Assembly (NCBI GenBank): GCA_033398695.1
Contig: CM065814.1
Span: forward strand, 81,610,358-81,674,357
Direction: 5' to 3'
Source of the DNA: Orobanche coerulescens
Taxonomy: Eukaryota > Streptophyta > Magnoliopsida > Lamiales > Orobanchaceae
DNA: 64,000 nucleotides
Part shown: piece after piece, positions 19,624 to 31,605 of the stretch
How positions within the stretch are numbered: the first letter of the stretch is position 1
Layout: each line of letters begins with the position of its first letter
Program-made: the position numbers and the translations under genes
Notes under the pieces: generated by a model
Database searches by the model: none
What the model saw: the letters and a program-made list of their open reading frames with translations, nothing else
What the model was told of the DNA's origin: nothing

Positions 19624-22592
19624 TGTAACGCCCCAACCCGGTAAGGGTAGAATCGTCACTTTATGGTGACATATCAGATACAACAGATTCAAGTCAAACA
19701 GTGGAAGTCTTAAATAAAATTTATCAAAAGAGTATCAAAAGGGGACTAAAACAACACCAAGTGTCCCCGAAACCAAACAAAAGAAAGTACGATACAAATG
19801 TCCGAAATCCGAAAATAACGATAAGGAAATAAAGTTCATTATTTAAATAAATCTATAGGGTAATCCACTCTCTCCCATCCCCAAGCTAATAAGCCCGCTC
19901 CTAGCTTAAGTACCTGCCACATGGCAAAGAAAAGCGGCTGAGCATAAAAAGCTCAGTGAACAGATATAAAGCAAATAACAAAACAGATCAAACGAGATAA
20001 GATAATCAAAGAAATGCGAAGATAGAATACATATGGTGTCAATGGATAATCAAACGGATATCAAAGTTCAAGTATAAAGTGTATGAATGTGGATTCAGTA
20101 TTTTACCCCAGGCGCAAACAAATATCCAAACAAATAGTAGCCCAATGGAGTGATCAACTCCCAAATGTGAAGGGACTGCATGCAGGCATGCCCAATCACC
20201 AAACGAATATAATATATATCCATATCATCATAGTAGCCCAAACAAATAACAAACAAATCTAGGATGCATCCATACGCCCCTGCAAACAATTCATAATCAT
20301 AATAATGGCCATAGCAGATAGCAGATAAGGGACGGTGTGGTACATCTCTCCAACCACACTAGTCATAACATTGATGCATCAATGCTACGGTCATGGACCC
20401 CCCATAACTGGGAACATATAATACCTGGGTAAATACTGACGGGTCAAAAAGTACAAGTCCAAATCAAAGTGTAGGTCTCATTCATATAGTCAAAGTTCAA
20501 TATCAAAGGTTCGAATACTCAAAGAGCTAATATCAAAGGTTCAGTTCACGTATATCAAATCAAAGATGCAATGTCAAAGGTTCAAACGAAGAGTTCGAAT
20601 ATCAACCGTCCAAAATAAGATAGGCAAATAATATAGAAGAGAGAGAAAGGTCATGAGAGAGAAAGTAGTTGTACTCTTGCTGAAAGAGTACGGAATATCT
20701 GTACCTTATTCAACAGCAAAAGTAAACAAAGATAGATGGATCACAATATACAGGATCACTCCCGCTTCACGGAACCTATACGGATCAATAACCAAGTATT
20801 ACTTTAAGTCCAAATGAATTTGGTTACTCATTTTAGTAATATAATAGACTTTGAGTGTGTAACCACCTTTTTAAGAAAACTCAGCTTTTCATATCAAAAC
20901 ATATATCATGTTTCCAGATTTTTAAAGTATAATTATGAACCTCCTGGAGCCTTAGAAAAATTATCCCAGGTAGATACATATGTTTTCTATTTTGTTTAAT
21001 TTTTGTAGAATTTTCAGGTAGTATAGCTATAGAACAAAAAATCCCTATCAAAACTAGTCCAGATTCGGTGACAGATCTAAGACTCAAAAAGTAAGTAATT
21101 AAGAGACCATGATGTGCTACTCTAAAAATTCCACCAAAAATCACAGAGGCCAAACACATATTATATTTAAGCTCTGTCCAATTTGAGTTAATGATTCCTT
21201 ACTGATTTTAAAACAAAAATCATAAACCAAGGTTGAAATTCGGATTACTAATTGATTGGTTTGACACTTGAACTTGTAAAATCAGAAAAGACATTATTTC
21301 GACTTTTAAAAACTACAAAATTTACATATTCAGAAAGTAATTTTCTGGAACTTGATTTTAGACTCAAGAATCACTCAAAAAAACATTGTTATAATTAAAA
21401 TAGACCCCTTTTAATATGACCCCAAAACCTGACAGCATACCTGGAGATAAATTCAATACAACCCTAATATTTATTAGCCTTTTAACCTTTTTATCAGCTT
21501 TTATCTATGAACAGGTTACAACTTGATGAATTTTTGAACCATATCAGAACTCAAAAGTAAAATTCACAAAAATTCACAATGGTACTTCAATGTCTTTAAA
21601 ACCCACACGAATTTTACCAGAATTTATTAGTTAGTGTAACCCCACACGAAAAATACTCAAACTCAGACTATTCAGAAAACCGACCTGCAGTTGTACCCAA
21701 AAAGTATACGCCTCAACGACCTACCACAACATCTAGGAAAAATTCCAAAAAATTCATGGTATTACTAATAATATAGAAGTTACATACTGGAGAGTTTCAT
21801 GGTCCAACTCATTATAGTTTTTGAATCAAAAATTGACAAAGTAGACTGATTTCAGACTCCCGAATTTCAGATTCAACACTTAATCACACAAAAATCAAAA
21901 ACACGACCAAAACAACTCTAAATCACTCCAAACCAATTGGAGAACTTAACTAAGACACAAAACTAGGTTTTAATCAAAATAAACTGAATTGAATCATTAT
22001 ATATCATGACCTATCTCATTCACAAATTCAGGTATACAAGCTGTCTTAATTCCAGAATTTATTTAAGCCATCATATAACGTGTTTAATCATATCAACGCA
22101 CCCGGGACCTTCAATCTACCACCAATCCTTCCTTTGTGCACGCCTAGATCGAACGGGAATGGTAGATAACTAGGTAGCCGCCGTTTTTAGTTTTAGGTTT
22201 TAGGGTTTTTAGTTTTGTGAAGTATGTGTGTGTGAGATATATAGGCGAGTGGGGAGGAATTTCAAAAAGGAAAATGCCTAAATTATGGGGATTTGATGGA
22301 AGACTTTGCCAAATTAAAACCCATCACGAAGCTTGACATGATTCACGATTCCATATGTTTGTGTACAATATATCATTCGGCTAGGGACAAAAATAGAAAA
22401 CGTGTGACAAGTTTAAATGTGTACAAATTATTTCAGTGTAAGTCTTATATTCGTATTACATTAATTTGTTCAAATGTTAACGATTTAAATACTTAGGTTA
22501 TAATCGTAATGCAATATTTTAAATAATTAAACGTGTTTTACAGAATCAAGATTAAAGAGTATTTTAACATGTTCAAAAATCTGGGTTTTACA
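19624..22592 (-). mobile_element. Solo LTR, 2969 bp, TSD AGTAT
   Basis: Runs from TGTAACGCCCC (19624) to GGGTTTTACA (22592) and is flanked by AGTAT at 19619-19623 and 22593-22597. No internal region is present, so it arose by LTR-LTR recombination. A TATATA box read on the minus strand (GCCTATATATCTC near 22241) and the terminus style suggest minus orientation and a gypsy/chromovirus-type LTR. It interrupts the copia remnant, so it is the younger insertion. Confidence 0.9.
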
Positions 22593-22597
22593 AGTAT

Positions 22598-22905
22598 GAT
22601 GCAGCAAGTTATGCGTGTTACAAGATCACTCCAAACAGTTTGGAAGTTTTTCTCTCATTGAGTTTTTCTTCAAACTATTCCAGTAGACATTAATGTAAAT
22701 AGTCATTCAAGGGGGTGTTGTAAATAAGTCATGTATTTGATGAATGACTAATATGCCCCGAAAACCCTAGATGTATATCTATAAATAGAGGTCTATGACC
22801 TTCATAATGAAAGATACAATTTCGTTTGTTTCTCACATCTTTTCTCATATTTTCCTCTTTCTCTCGACGTTTATAACATTTTCTTCAATCACCTTCTATA
22901 ATGCA
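22598..22905 (+). mobile_element. Copia-type 3' end: purine tract and short LTR
   Basis: After the solo LTR, the copia remnant continues to TTCAAGGGGG (22706-22715). This purine tract is followed by a TGTTGTAAATAAG start at 22716. TATAAATAG occurs near 22780, and an LTR end is plausible at ...TATAATGCA (22905), giving about 190 bp. No 5' LTR copy was found in the window. Confidence 0.5.
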
Positions 22906-23412
22906 CGGATTCTTCAAAATTGGGCAGTATGCAGTATCGGATACTGCATGGGTGCGGGTGCGGGTGCGATTCGCGTGGGATTCGCACGGGATTCGCCACG
23001 TGGCGAATCCGTGCAAAAAAAAAAAAAAAAATTCGGACTCGATACGCGTATCCTGTGCCAGGATACGCGAGTCCGAATTTTTTATTTTTTTTTTTTTTTT
23101 TTAGATTTTTTTATAATTTTTAAAAAGTAAATCAAATAAATTAAAATACAAAAAAGTAAATCATTTAATAAGTAATTACTTTTCCTTTAGCAGATTCACG
23201 AATGACATTAGAAAAGTTCCATTCTTCAAAGCCATTTTGAATTGTTTTTGTATGACTTGTTTTATCTATTTGAATTGATTTTATGGTGATATTTGAATTG
23301 TTGTTTTTATATTTATGAAGTGTTATATATAATAAAATATAAAATAAACAGACGTATCCTTCGCCGTATCCCTAACATTTTCAAAAACCGTATCTGCCCC
23401 GCACCTGTGCAA
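22906..23412. mobile_element. Candidate foldback/hAT-like element with strong hairpins
   Basis: GC-rich ends (GGTGCGGGTGCGGG near 22951; GCCCCGCACC near 23396) are loosely inverted and flank an AT-rich middle. Inside lie a perfect 22-bp palindrome centred on CCACGTGG (about 22990-23011) and a hairpin whose arms are AATTCGGACTCG and CGAGTCCGAATT, framed by a run of A and a run of T (23016-23102). No duplication or transposase was found, so the classification is tentative. Confidence 0.4.
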
Positions 23413-24359
23413 CATAGATCACCTTCCAGTTTTTGCTAATTATTCAATGTACTTCCCAAGTTACGGTTCAGTTGGCGGAATTGTCAAAATGACGTTATTT
23501 TTGTCCAAGTGTATTAAAAAAATTGGAATTTCCAAACTCGATGATGAGGTAGATCCTTGTGGCAATTTCTCTGATATTTTTGAAAAATGTGAAAAGTTAT
23601 GGACCATAACAAAATTTATTCCAAATTTGAAATAAAAAGAAGAAAATAAAAATCTGCAAGAAAAACAATAATTTTCTTAAAAAATCGTCCAAAAGTTAAA
23701 AACAAATATATGGAAATCAAAACAAAAAGAAAGAAAAAAATGACAAAATGACATTTCGTCTTTTACTTTTTTTATAATTAGGCATATTGAAATATATATA
23801 AAGATCTGAAAAAGCAAGAGTTTTTGAAAAGCTCATCGAAAAACTAAAATAGAAAAGCGAATCTGTTTTTAGTTTCTGGATGAATTTTTCAGAAACATTT
23901 CTTACTTTTTTCTAGTTAATATTTTATTTTTCAGTTTTTATATGTAAAGTTATCTAATTATTAAAATAAAAGAGATAAAATCTGAAAATTGGTCGATTGT
24001 TTTTTCGAATTTTCGGATTTTATACATGTTTTCAAAAAAATCTTGTATTTTCATATTTTTTATTTTAAAGTGGGAATAAATTTCTTAGTTTCAAAGACAT
24101 AATGATGTGTAATATATTTTGGTGTGGTATGAAAATAATTAAAAAAAGCCACATATATTCAAGCCATATAATAGTCAGCCAGAGTTTTAACCACGTCAGC
24201 GTTCAAGTTGGAGATCTCCAAATTAGGACGACATGTCGATAAAAACGACGTTGTCTTGGCACATTTCGATGATTGATAAAATTTAGGACGTAAATTATAC
24301 AGTTAACCAAAATTTAGAACGTAACTAAAAAATTATCTTTTATGGGACGTTTTTGGAAA
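23413..24359. other. AT-rich sequence, nothing recognised
   Basis: Low-complexity A/T-rich sequence with short open frames only; none has a recognisable domain or coding pattern. Confidence 0.5.
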
Positions 24360-24690
24360 AGTTAAATACAAGAGAATTTGGAAAACATGTTCAGAAACAG
24401 TTCAGTTTGAATAATTTGGAATAGACGGTATTCCAATATTCCATTTTTCTGGAAAATCAAGTCAAAATTTGGAAAACAATCTCAAATTGTTTTCCAAATT
24501 TGAACTGGAGTATTCCAAAAATTTGGAATAATGGAATACCGCATATTCCAAATTAGAAAACTGGACTGTTTTTGAACATGTTTTCTCCATTTTTCCATAT
24601 TTTTCTGAAAACTGAATATTTTGGAATACTCTTGAAAAATTTAGAATAGAATAATGGAATACTTTTCTGTAACTAAACACGCCCTAAAAG
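24360..24690. mobile_element. Foldback MITE with long inverted arms
   Basis: Arms at about 24381-24434 and 24532-24586 are near-perfect inverted copies (GGAAAACATGTTCAGAAACA against TGTTTTTGAACATGTTTTC). A second, nested inverted pair, AATTTGGAAAACAATC / TTGTTTTCCAAATTT, lies between them (24470-24510). The right side ends with ACTAAACACGCCC, a phrase often seen at plant MITE ends. Exact ends and duplication are not resolved. Confidence 0.6.
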
Positions 24691-24745
24691 TCCTCAAAAA
24701 TTTTATTCACGCACAACAATGAGCTACCTCCCACTCGGCTTGGGG

Positions 24746-25265
24746 TAGGGCTAAAAATCAGGAAATCCCGTGGTCCCGGTCCCGAGTCCCGATTGTCCCG
24801 GTCCCGAAAATTATCAATTTGGTGGTCTCGGTCCCAGTCCCGTTCGGGACTTTGGGAGTCCTGATTCCCAAAATGGGACAATTTCCCGGAATCTCCCGAA
24901 TGTCCTGATCGGGACAAAAATACCCGAAATCATAAAAGAGAAAAAAAAATAGGGATTTTAATCGGGACTTAGGGATATGGGGTAAAGGGGATTAGGGTTA
25001 AAACTTAATTGAAATTAGAAATTTCAATCGGGACTAGGGGTAAAGGGGATTAAGGTTAAAATTTAATTGAAATTAAAAATTTCAATCGGGACTTCGGGAT
25101 AGTCCCGATCGGGACTCGAGACTCCCGAGTCCCGAAATCACCAAAACCTCAGGTCCCGGTCCCGATCCCAATCCCGTAAAATTCGGGACTCGGGGTCCCG
25201 TTTCCCGTCGAGACTCGGGACGGGATCGGGACTCGGGATTTCCCGATACGAAATTCTCAGCCCTA
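24746..25265. mobile_element. Non-autonomous hAT-type element, 520 bp, 8-bp TSD GCTTGGGG
   Basis: Begins TAGGGCTAAAAATC and ends GAAATTCTCAGCCCTA, so the ends are inverted copies. Both sides are flanked by GCTTGGGG (24738-24745 and 25266-25273). An 8-bp duplication and a TAGGGCT terminus fit the hAT superfamily. Subterminal regions are packed with TCCCGGTCCCGAGTCCCG-like repeats in both orientations. There is no transposase, so it depends on an autonomous hAT elsewhere. Confidence 0.9.
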
Positions 25266-25273
25266 GCTTGGGG

Positions 25274-25995
25274 AGTCGCTCTATCTTGCCTCTATTAATT
25301 TTCTCATCATGCACTTCAATTTTTTGTTTCTTCCTATCACCATAGTAGATCTGACAAATTATTCGTGTCGTGTATTTTCGTGTTTCGTATATCAAAAGTC
25401 CAAGCCCATATACGAGATAAAATGAATTCGTATCGTGTACGGCGCAAATTCATGTTGTTTCGTGTCGTGTTTTCATGTCAGACACATAATATAAATAAAT
25501 ATTAAAATATTGTAAAAATATTTTAATATTATTTTTATAGGTAACGGAAACACAAATGTTTATACAAAGTTTATGAAAGTTCATATTATATTTTTGAATT
25601 ATAAAGTTTAGTATAAACAGAATTCATAAAATGCATGTTTTTATAAAATTAAATATAAAATATTATATATATATATAGATAAATATTTATTTATTTATTT
25701 ATTTATTTCGTTTATCTTGTGTCGTGTCATGTACCGAAAGGGTAAACACATAACCGACACTAAATTTCGATCGTGTACTTTCGTGTTCGTATATTTTCAT
25801 ATCGTATACTCAAAATACAAATACAAACACTAGATTTTTGTGTCGCTTTCGCGTCGTGTTTTCATATAGTGTGGCAAATTATTGAGCCTACACCACAAGC
25901 ATGAAATACCGTATGACACAAAATAATGAAAGAACATTATAAATACTATAAAACACACAAAATACATAACTAAAACACACAAAATACATGATAAT
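25274..25995. other. AT-rich region with CGTGTCGTGT motifs
   Basis: Repeated CGTGTCGTG / TTTTCGTGTT phrases occur at 25364-25480 and again at 25715-25860 around an AT-rich core with a TTTATTTATTTA run. The pattern resembles subterminal repeats of a hAT-type non-autonomous element, but I could not define ends or a duplication. Confidence 0.35.
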
Positions 25996-26000
25996 ACACT

Positions 26001-27106
26001 TGTTGTGTCGAGAATTATACTCTCCGACCGGCGATCGCCTCGGAGATCCGGCGACCTAGCCATTGCCGAGCAACCGAGACAAAACTGCCGATCAGCGACC
26101 AGGCGGCCTAGCCTTAGCCCGGCAGCCAAGATAAATCGGCCAACCGAAGGTCCCAGGACAAGTCCCGGTGCCGAGCGATCGACATCAAAGACGATCGTCT
26201 CTCGGTACTTGGCGATCGACTCCTGGCGACCGACTAGCGGACGATCATCTCTCGGCACTTGCCGACCGACCCTTGGTGACCGACCGATGCCGACCCTCAG
26301 CAACTGGCCGATGCCGACCTCTGGTGACCGGCTAGAGACGACCGCCTCGTGCCGCTCGAAGCCGATAGTCATCCAGTCGGCAAAGGCCGAGCCTCAGGAC
26401 CGAACTCACGTGCAGAGCCGAGACAAGATCCGCATATCACGGATCGTTGACCACAACCTGTCAGCATCTTCCCACCAGCCGATAGGCCCGCCGAAAGGTG
26501 TCAGTAGGACCGCATGTGACAGTGACCCCGGGCGCGTGCTGGCTCCTCATTGGACCGCACAGCTGGCTGCCAGCAGCTGCCTTGGACTTTAGGCAGACTG
26601 CCCATGTGACCTTGAGGACGATCGCCCCATTATTATATTGGCAGGAAGACGATCGCCCGCTAGGAAACAAGGCTCCTCAGCCCCTATAAATAGAAGGCTC
26701 CCTGCACTTGGACATCTCTCGGATTCCCATCGGATTTTCTCTCTGAACAAGCAACACATACACTTGGCTTTCTCCTACTCTTGGCAACAACTATCTTTTG
26801 GTTCTCTCTTCTCTCGGTCTCTCTCATTCAGAAGATGATCGGCAGAGACGAAGAACACCAAGCTTCGCTCAAGAGCTGGATTAACAGAGTCTTTTTACAC
26901 TCATTGTACTTAGATTCACTCATTAATACTTGTATCCACGAATATTTGTATTAATAACATCTCGCGAGAGCATTCAAGCCCGGGCCTAACAAACCCGGCA
27001 AATCTTGTGTTATTCATATTCTCTCGGAAGTGCTCTTCCAAATTTGTTTGTTGTCTGTCCATTCCAGCAGTATTTAATCTTCGGATAAATATTTTGGGCA
27101 ACAACA
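26001..27106 (+). repeat. 5' LTR of the gag-only gypsy element
   Basis: TGTTGTGTCGAG to GGGCAACAACA. GC-rich, with many CGATCGCC/GACCGAC phrases that create false open frames on both strands. TATAAATAG lies at 26685, leaving about 420 bp to the LTR end. Confidence 0.93.
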
Positions 27107-27234
27107 ATTGGCGCTAGAAGAAGGGGATCTAACCCTCAAATTTTTATTCCTACCGTCTCGAAGAACACTCACTGTTCTCGGGGCATATACTTGAAGTGAC
27201 ACTCACTGTGCTTCAAAGAAATCTTTCAGAAATC

Positions 27235-28464
27235 ATGTCTTCCGCCTCCGCGTCGAAGAAAGCCGCTGGCCAGCCCGCCAGACGCCTTGTTCCATCTCAG
27301 TCCGAGCCACAGCCGATGGCGGAAGGTAGCCGCCGCAGTCCGAGGCGCTCGATCCCGCCCCTGGGCGGCGGCCCAAGCCTCTCGCTCGATCAGTTCCGAA
27401 CCGCGGAACAGATCGACGAGGCCATGGCCGTCCTACAGGAGCGACGGAGTACTCTCGACGCGCCTCCTGCTATCACCCCCTCGGCTATCCGCCGGAAGAC
27501 CAAGCGGAAGCTCAAGGCGTTACTGGCCGAGCGATCGCCAGGAGGCTCTCATCCGCAAGGAGAGGCGCTCGCCAGCCGAGGCACCTCTGTTTTCCATCGC
27601 CTGGGCAACGACCCATCTTGGCGACCGGGGCAGTCCGGCCCCAGCTACGAGACGAAGGAGTTTGAGTCCGTCACCAGGAGCTCGGCCTACCCGACTCCCA
27701 GAAGGCAGCCCAGCCGTCTGGCTCCCCCTCGCCAAATAGCCGAGGTCGGAAGTAGCGGAGTCAGGAGATCGGTACATGATCGCCTCGGCTCCCGCTCCCA
27801 AAGCCGATCCGCAAGCGACCGAGCCACGGCGATGGCCGCGATGCAACGTCAGCTCGACGACATGAAGGCGCTCCTGGAATCCGGGGCAGGCGCCAAGAAC
27901 AAGATCGCCGAGCCGAGCGAGACGCTCGCGGTCGATATCGAGCTCGCCCCTGTGCAGCACAAGATTGCTCCCCCGCAAACACCTTTGTACAAGGGGAGAT
28001 CAGACCCCGAAATGCACCTGAGCAAGTTCAACATCTACATGACCGGGTGTGGGGCATCAGACGCGACCAGGTTCCGAATGTTCCCTATGACGCTGGACGA
28101 CCTCGCCTACAGGTGGTACACCTCATTGCCACCTCAGTCCATTGGCTCCTTTAACCAGCTGGCGAACGTCTTCACAGAGTACTTCGCCACCAGGGTCGCT
28201 CGGCCGGAAGGTCCCCTTCGCATGATGCAAATCAAGCAGGGAGAAGAAGAGTCCGACTCGGACTACATCGACCGAGTAGACGAGATCATCCTCAACAGCG
28301 AGCCCGTAAGCGATGAGATCGCCCTCCACTCGGTCCTAGGAGGATTCCATGGCCTTTCGCCTATGTTCAGACATCTTACGAAGAGCCAACCCTCGACCTA
28401 CGCGACCTTCCGAGCTAGAGCCGCAGACTTTATGGCCAGGCAAAGGTTTCTCCTTAACCTATGA
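27235..28464 (+). CDS. gag: Retrotransposon gag protein (Retrotrans_gag, Tat-like)
   Basis: Capsid/nucleocapsid precursor of the gag-only gypsy element; ATG at 27235 gives 409 residues. The first half is low-complexity, rich in Arg, Ser and Pro, and probably disordered. The second half carries the Retrotrans_gag core: PLYKGRSDPEMHLSKF, then FPMTLDDLAYRWYTSLPP and SFNQLANVFTEYF. The stop falls shortly after this core, with no CCHC zinc knuckle and no protease, so it is shorter than an autonomous gag-pol. The frame is open throughout, so the particle-forming part could still be made, but pol would have to come from a related element. In-frame codons upstream reach 27196 but lack ATG. Lineage (Tat/OTA group) is inferred from the gag pattern. 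Confidence 0.85.
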   Translation: MSSASASKKAAGQPARRLVPSQSEPQPMAEGSRRSPRRSIPPLGGGPSLSLDQFRTAEQIDEAMAVLQERRSTLDAPPAITPSAIRRKTKRKLKALLAERSPGGSHPQGEALASRGTSVFHRLGNDPSWRPGQSGPSYETKEFESVTRSSAYPTPRRQPSRLAPPRQIAEVGSSGVRRSVHDRLGSRSQSRSASDRATAMAAMQRQLDDMKALLESGAGAKNKIAEPSETLAVDIELAPVQHKIAPPQTPLYKGRSDPEMHLSKFNIYMTGCGASDATRFRMFPMTLDDLAYRWYTSLPPQSIGSFNQLANVFTEYFATRVARPEGPLRMMQIKQGEEESDSDYIDRVDEIILNSEPVSDEIALHSVLGGFHGLSPMFRHLTKSQPSTYATFRARAADFMARQRFLLNL

Positions 28465-29369
28465 GCAGCGCGATCGGCGCCCGAACGACGATCTCCCGCC
28501 CGATCGTCGATATCAACTTATGAATAATGTGATCGGCTGCCGAGCGACGATCACAGTCTTCCAGCCCGATCGCCATCATCTAGCAACATCACCAAACCCA
28601 GAGGACTCATTCGTCATCGACAGTTCACCACCTAACATGATGGACTAAGGCACGAGATCGCCTCCCCCACGCATCATAAAGCCATGGTCCTGGTAGTCGA
28701 TGGAATCGGCTGCTTCGGCCATGCAAGGTCCCTTTGGGCCAAGATCGCCCGCCCTTCGTTTAAATACGAGGCCAGCGTAGTCTGGGGGCCCTCCAAAATT
28801 AATCAGTGGACACGATCGCCCGCCCTCAAAGGTTCACCATCTAACATGATAGACCCGGACAATGCGACACGTGCCACTACCCCCGTCTCAACGTACACCG
28901 TCGAGGTTCGCCATCTCCATGGCGGGCCCAGGTGGAAGCAGAGCTAACAAGCCGCGGGCGTGGAGTTGAATCATCCGATGCTGCCCCGCGCAAGGACTCC
29001 TCTAGACCAAGACCGCACGCCCTTCGTTTAAATACGAGGCGAGGCGCAGCCTAACAGAGGACCCTCACAATAAAATGAGTCACGAGACACTCAATGTCTT
29101 CGCGCACCAGGACACGGTCATGGAGTCGGTCCATCGAACTCCGCGACTGTGCACGATTCCTCAAACGACGAAACCATCAAGTTTCTGAGGGGGATCAGCC
29201 AATGTTGTTTTTTGCAGGTACAAGACCGAAAGATAGCTAGCCAATCGACCAGATAGCCCAAGTCCGAATCCAAAGTCAGCTCAACGGGTTGCCCGTCCTC
29301 ATCCTACACGATCGCCAGCAAGAACCACCTCGCCCCATGTCTTCAACATCGGAGCAAGCTGGGGGCAAT
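28465..29369 (+). other. Non-coding 3' internal region of the gag-only gypsy element
   Basis: No pol motif in any frame. It contains divergent internal duplications: GCCCTTCGTTTAAATACGAG occurs at about 28752 and 29018, each after a CAAGA(T/C)CGC phrase, and CACCATCTAACATGAT-like phrases recur (28628, 28846). The region ends at the purine tract before 29370. Confidence 0.7.
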
Positions 29370-30121
29370 TGTTGTGTCGAGAATTATACTCTCCGACCAG
29401 CGATCGCCTCGGAGATCGGGCGACCTAGCCATTGCCGAGCAACCGAGACAGAACAGCCGATCTGCGACCAGGCGGCCTAGCCTTAGCCCGACAGCCAAGA
29501 TAAATCGGCCAACCGAAGGTCCCAGGACAAGTCCCGGTGCCGAGCGATCGACATCAAAGACGATCGTCTCTCGGTACTTGGCGATCGACTCCTGGCGACC
29601 GACTAGCGGACGATCATCTCTCGGCACTTGCCGACCGACCCTTGGTGACCGACCGATGCCGACCCTCAGCAACTGACCGATGCCGACCTCTGGTGACCGG
29701 CTAGAGACGACCGCCTCATGCCGCTCGAAGCCTATAGTCATCCAGTCGGAAAAGGCCGAGCCTCAGGACCGAACTCACGTGCAGAGCCGAGACACGATCC
29801 GCATATCACGGATCGTTGACCACATCCTGTCAGCATCTTCCCACCAGCCGACAGGCCCGCCGAAAGGTGTCAGTAGGACTGCATGTGACAGTGACCCCGG
29901 GCGCGTGCTGGCTCCTCATTGGACCGCACAGCTGGCTGCCAGCAGCTGCCTTGGACTTTAGGTAGACTGCCCATGTGACCTTGGGGACGATCGCCCCATT
30001 ATTATATTGGCCGGAAGACGATCGCCCGCTAGGAAGCAAGGCTCCTCTGCCCCTATAAATAGAAGGCTCCCTGCACTTGGACATCTCTCGGATTCCCATC
30101 GGATTTTCTCTCTGAACAAGC
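29370..30121 (+). repeat. 3' LTR of the gag-only gypsy element, first part
   Basis: Matches 26001 onward up to CTCTGAACAAGC, where the copia element is inserted; the LTR resumes at 38456. CAAGC at 30117-30121 is the left copy of the copia target-site duplication. Confidence 0.92.
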
Positions 30122-31605
30122 TGTTAGGATTGTATACTGCAAAGCATACTTTATGCTTGTATTACCTAATTTCCCATTTACTACCTATGAGGATATTAAT
30201 TATATTTAATCACATGTTTTGCATATTAATTCACGTTATGGTTATGCAAATGAAATGTCTAATTATTTTATATTGTAGATAATGTGGTGTGTTGGTGTCA
30301 CACGGAAGATCACATTATCGGTGCCTTATAAAATAATATAATAGTTCACAACCTATATAATTATTAGACAAATTATATAAAGGGTTGTAGTGTATGCTTG
30401 AGAATAGTTGGTCTTGACTATTAGCATACATTAGCGTATTTGCATACGTTGAACAGATCGAGGTGAGATAGTGTCTTACATCTTGTTGTAAGAAGAACGT
30501 AAATCTCGGATAATTATTATTTCTTAATTCTAAGTATATAATATTTAATTGTGTATTTATAATAATTATTGCTTTGATTTACCATAGGTGAGAGTCAAAA
30601 TGATCGACTCAATAAGCCTCGTATCTTGGGCAATAATATTGTTTATACGACAATTATTATTATTACTAGAAATCGTGTCGACTCGTGCGGGTTGATGATG
30701 TCCCCTTGATGAGCTCGATAATGATTATTATATTAAACCTCGCAGTGGATTTAATTAGGTATAATAATAAGGTTCGAGTGGTACTACTCTTGGATAAGAT
30801 ATTAATTAATTAAAGCTGTCAGTAGCTTATAATTAATTAATGGACATTCGATATCTTAAACACGGGAAATAATATATTTAATAAGGAGCCCAATTTCGTA
30901 ATTTGGGATTTTGGTAGGAAGTGCAATATCAACCTTTTAGTGGACTAAGTTGATATTAATTGATTCATCATATATTAGGAAGAGTCCTAATAAGGTAAGA
31001 TGAATTAATTGGGAGTCCTTCCATAATCCTCCTTTAGATCCCTAGTAGTAGTCCAAGAGCCTATAAATAGGACATTATGTGTTGGCCGATTTTATGCTTC
31101 ATTATACACAAGAAATTTTGATTTTTCTTCTAAGTGTTTAATTGTGGATCTTGACTTGTGTCTTTGATTCCACAATTGAGATAACACTTTAATTCTTGCT
31201 ACATATCGGAATTACTTGAAGAAAATAAAATCGAGAGTTGTGAGGCAAGGTGAATTCGGCCGATCCATAAGGTGTCCAAGCAAGTTCCGGTAGCTCGTTG
31301 CCCACACAACGTCCGGTTCAAGGCGGATCATACTCTAGAAGATCTGAAGGTAGAGATACAAGGCGATCAAGAAGGAAATAACCAACCGCTTCAAAAGGTA
31401 ATATCCTATGATCTTGGATCTAGATTAGGATATTTTAATTAATCAACATATTTAATTAATAAATAATAAATAATATTTAAATTGCTTGTTAGTCTTAGTA
31501 ATTAATTAATTAGCATGCCTAAATAGATCTAATGCTCGTAGATGCGTAAAACGCTATAATCATATTTTCCCAAACTTTGCTTCCGCTGCGTTTTACTTTC
31601 CAACA
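30122..31605 (+). repeat. 5' LTR of the copia element
   Basis: TATAAATAG at 31062 gives the core promoter, about 540 bp before the LTR end. The rest is AT-rich. Confidence 0.93.

Noticed and set aside
20095..21159. Short frames inside the 19624-22592 LTR
   Set aside because: No domain, no conservation evidence, and the segment is bounded as a solo LTR by perfect TSDs.
26005..26592. 195-residue open frame and its antisense partner in the GC-rich LTR
   Set aside because: Both strands are open because of GC-rich GATCG repeats; the segment is LTR upstream of the TATA box and recurs at 29374.
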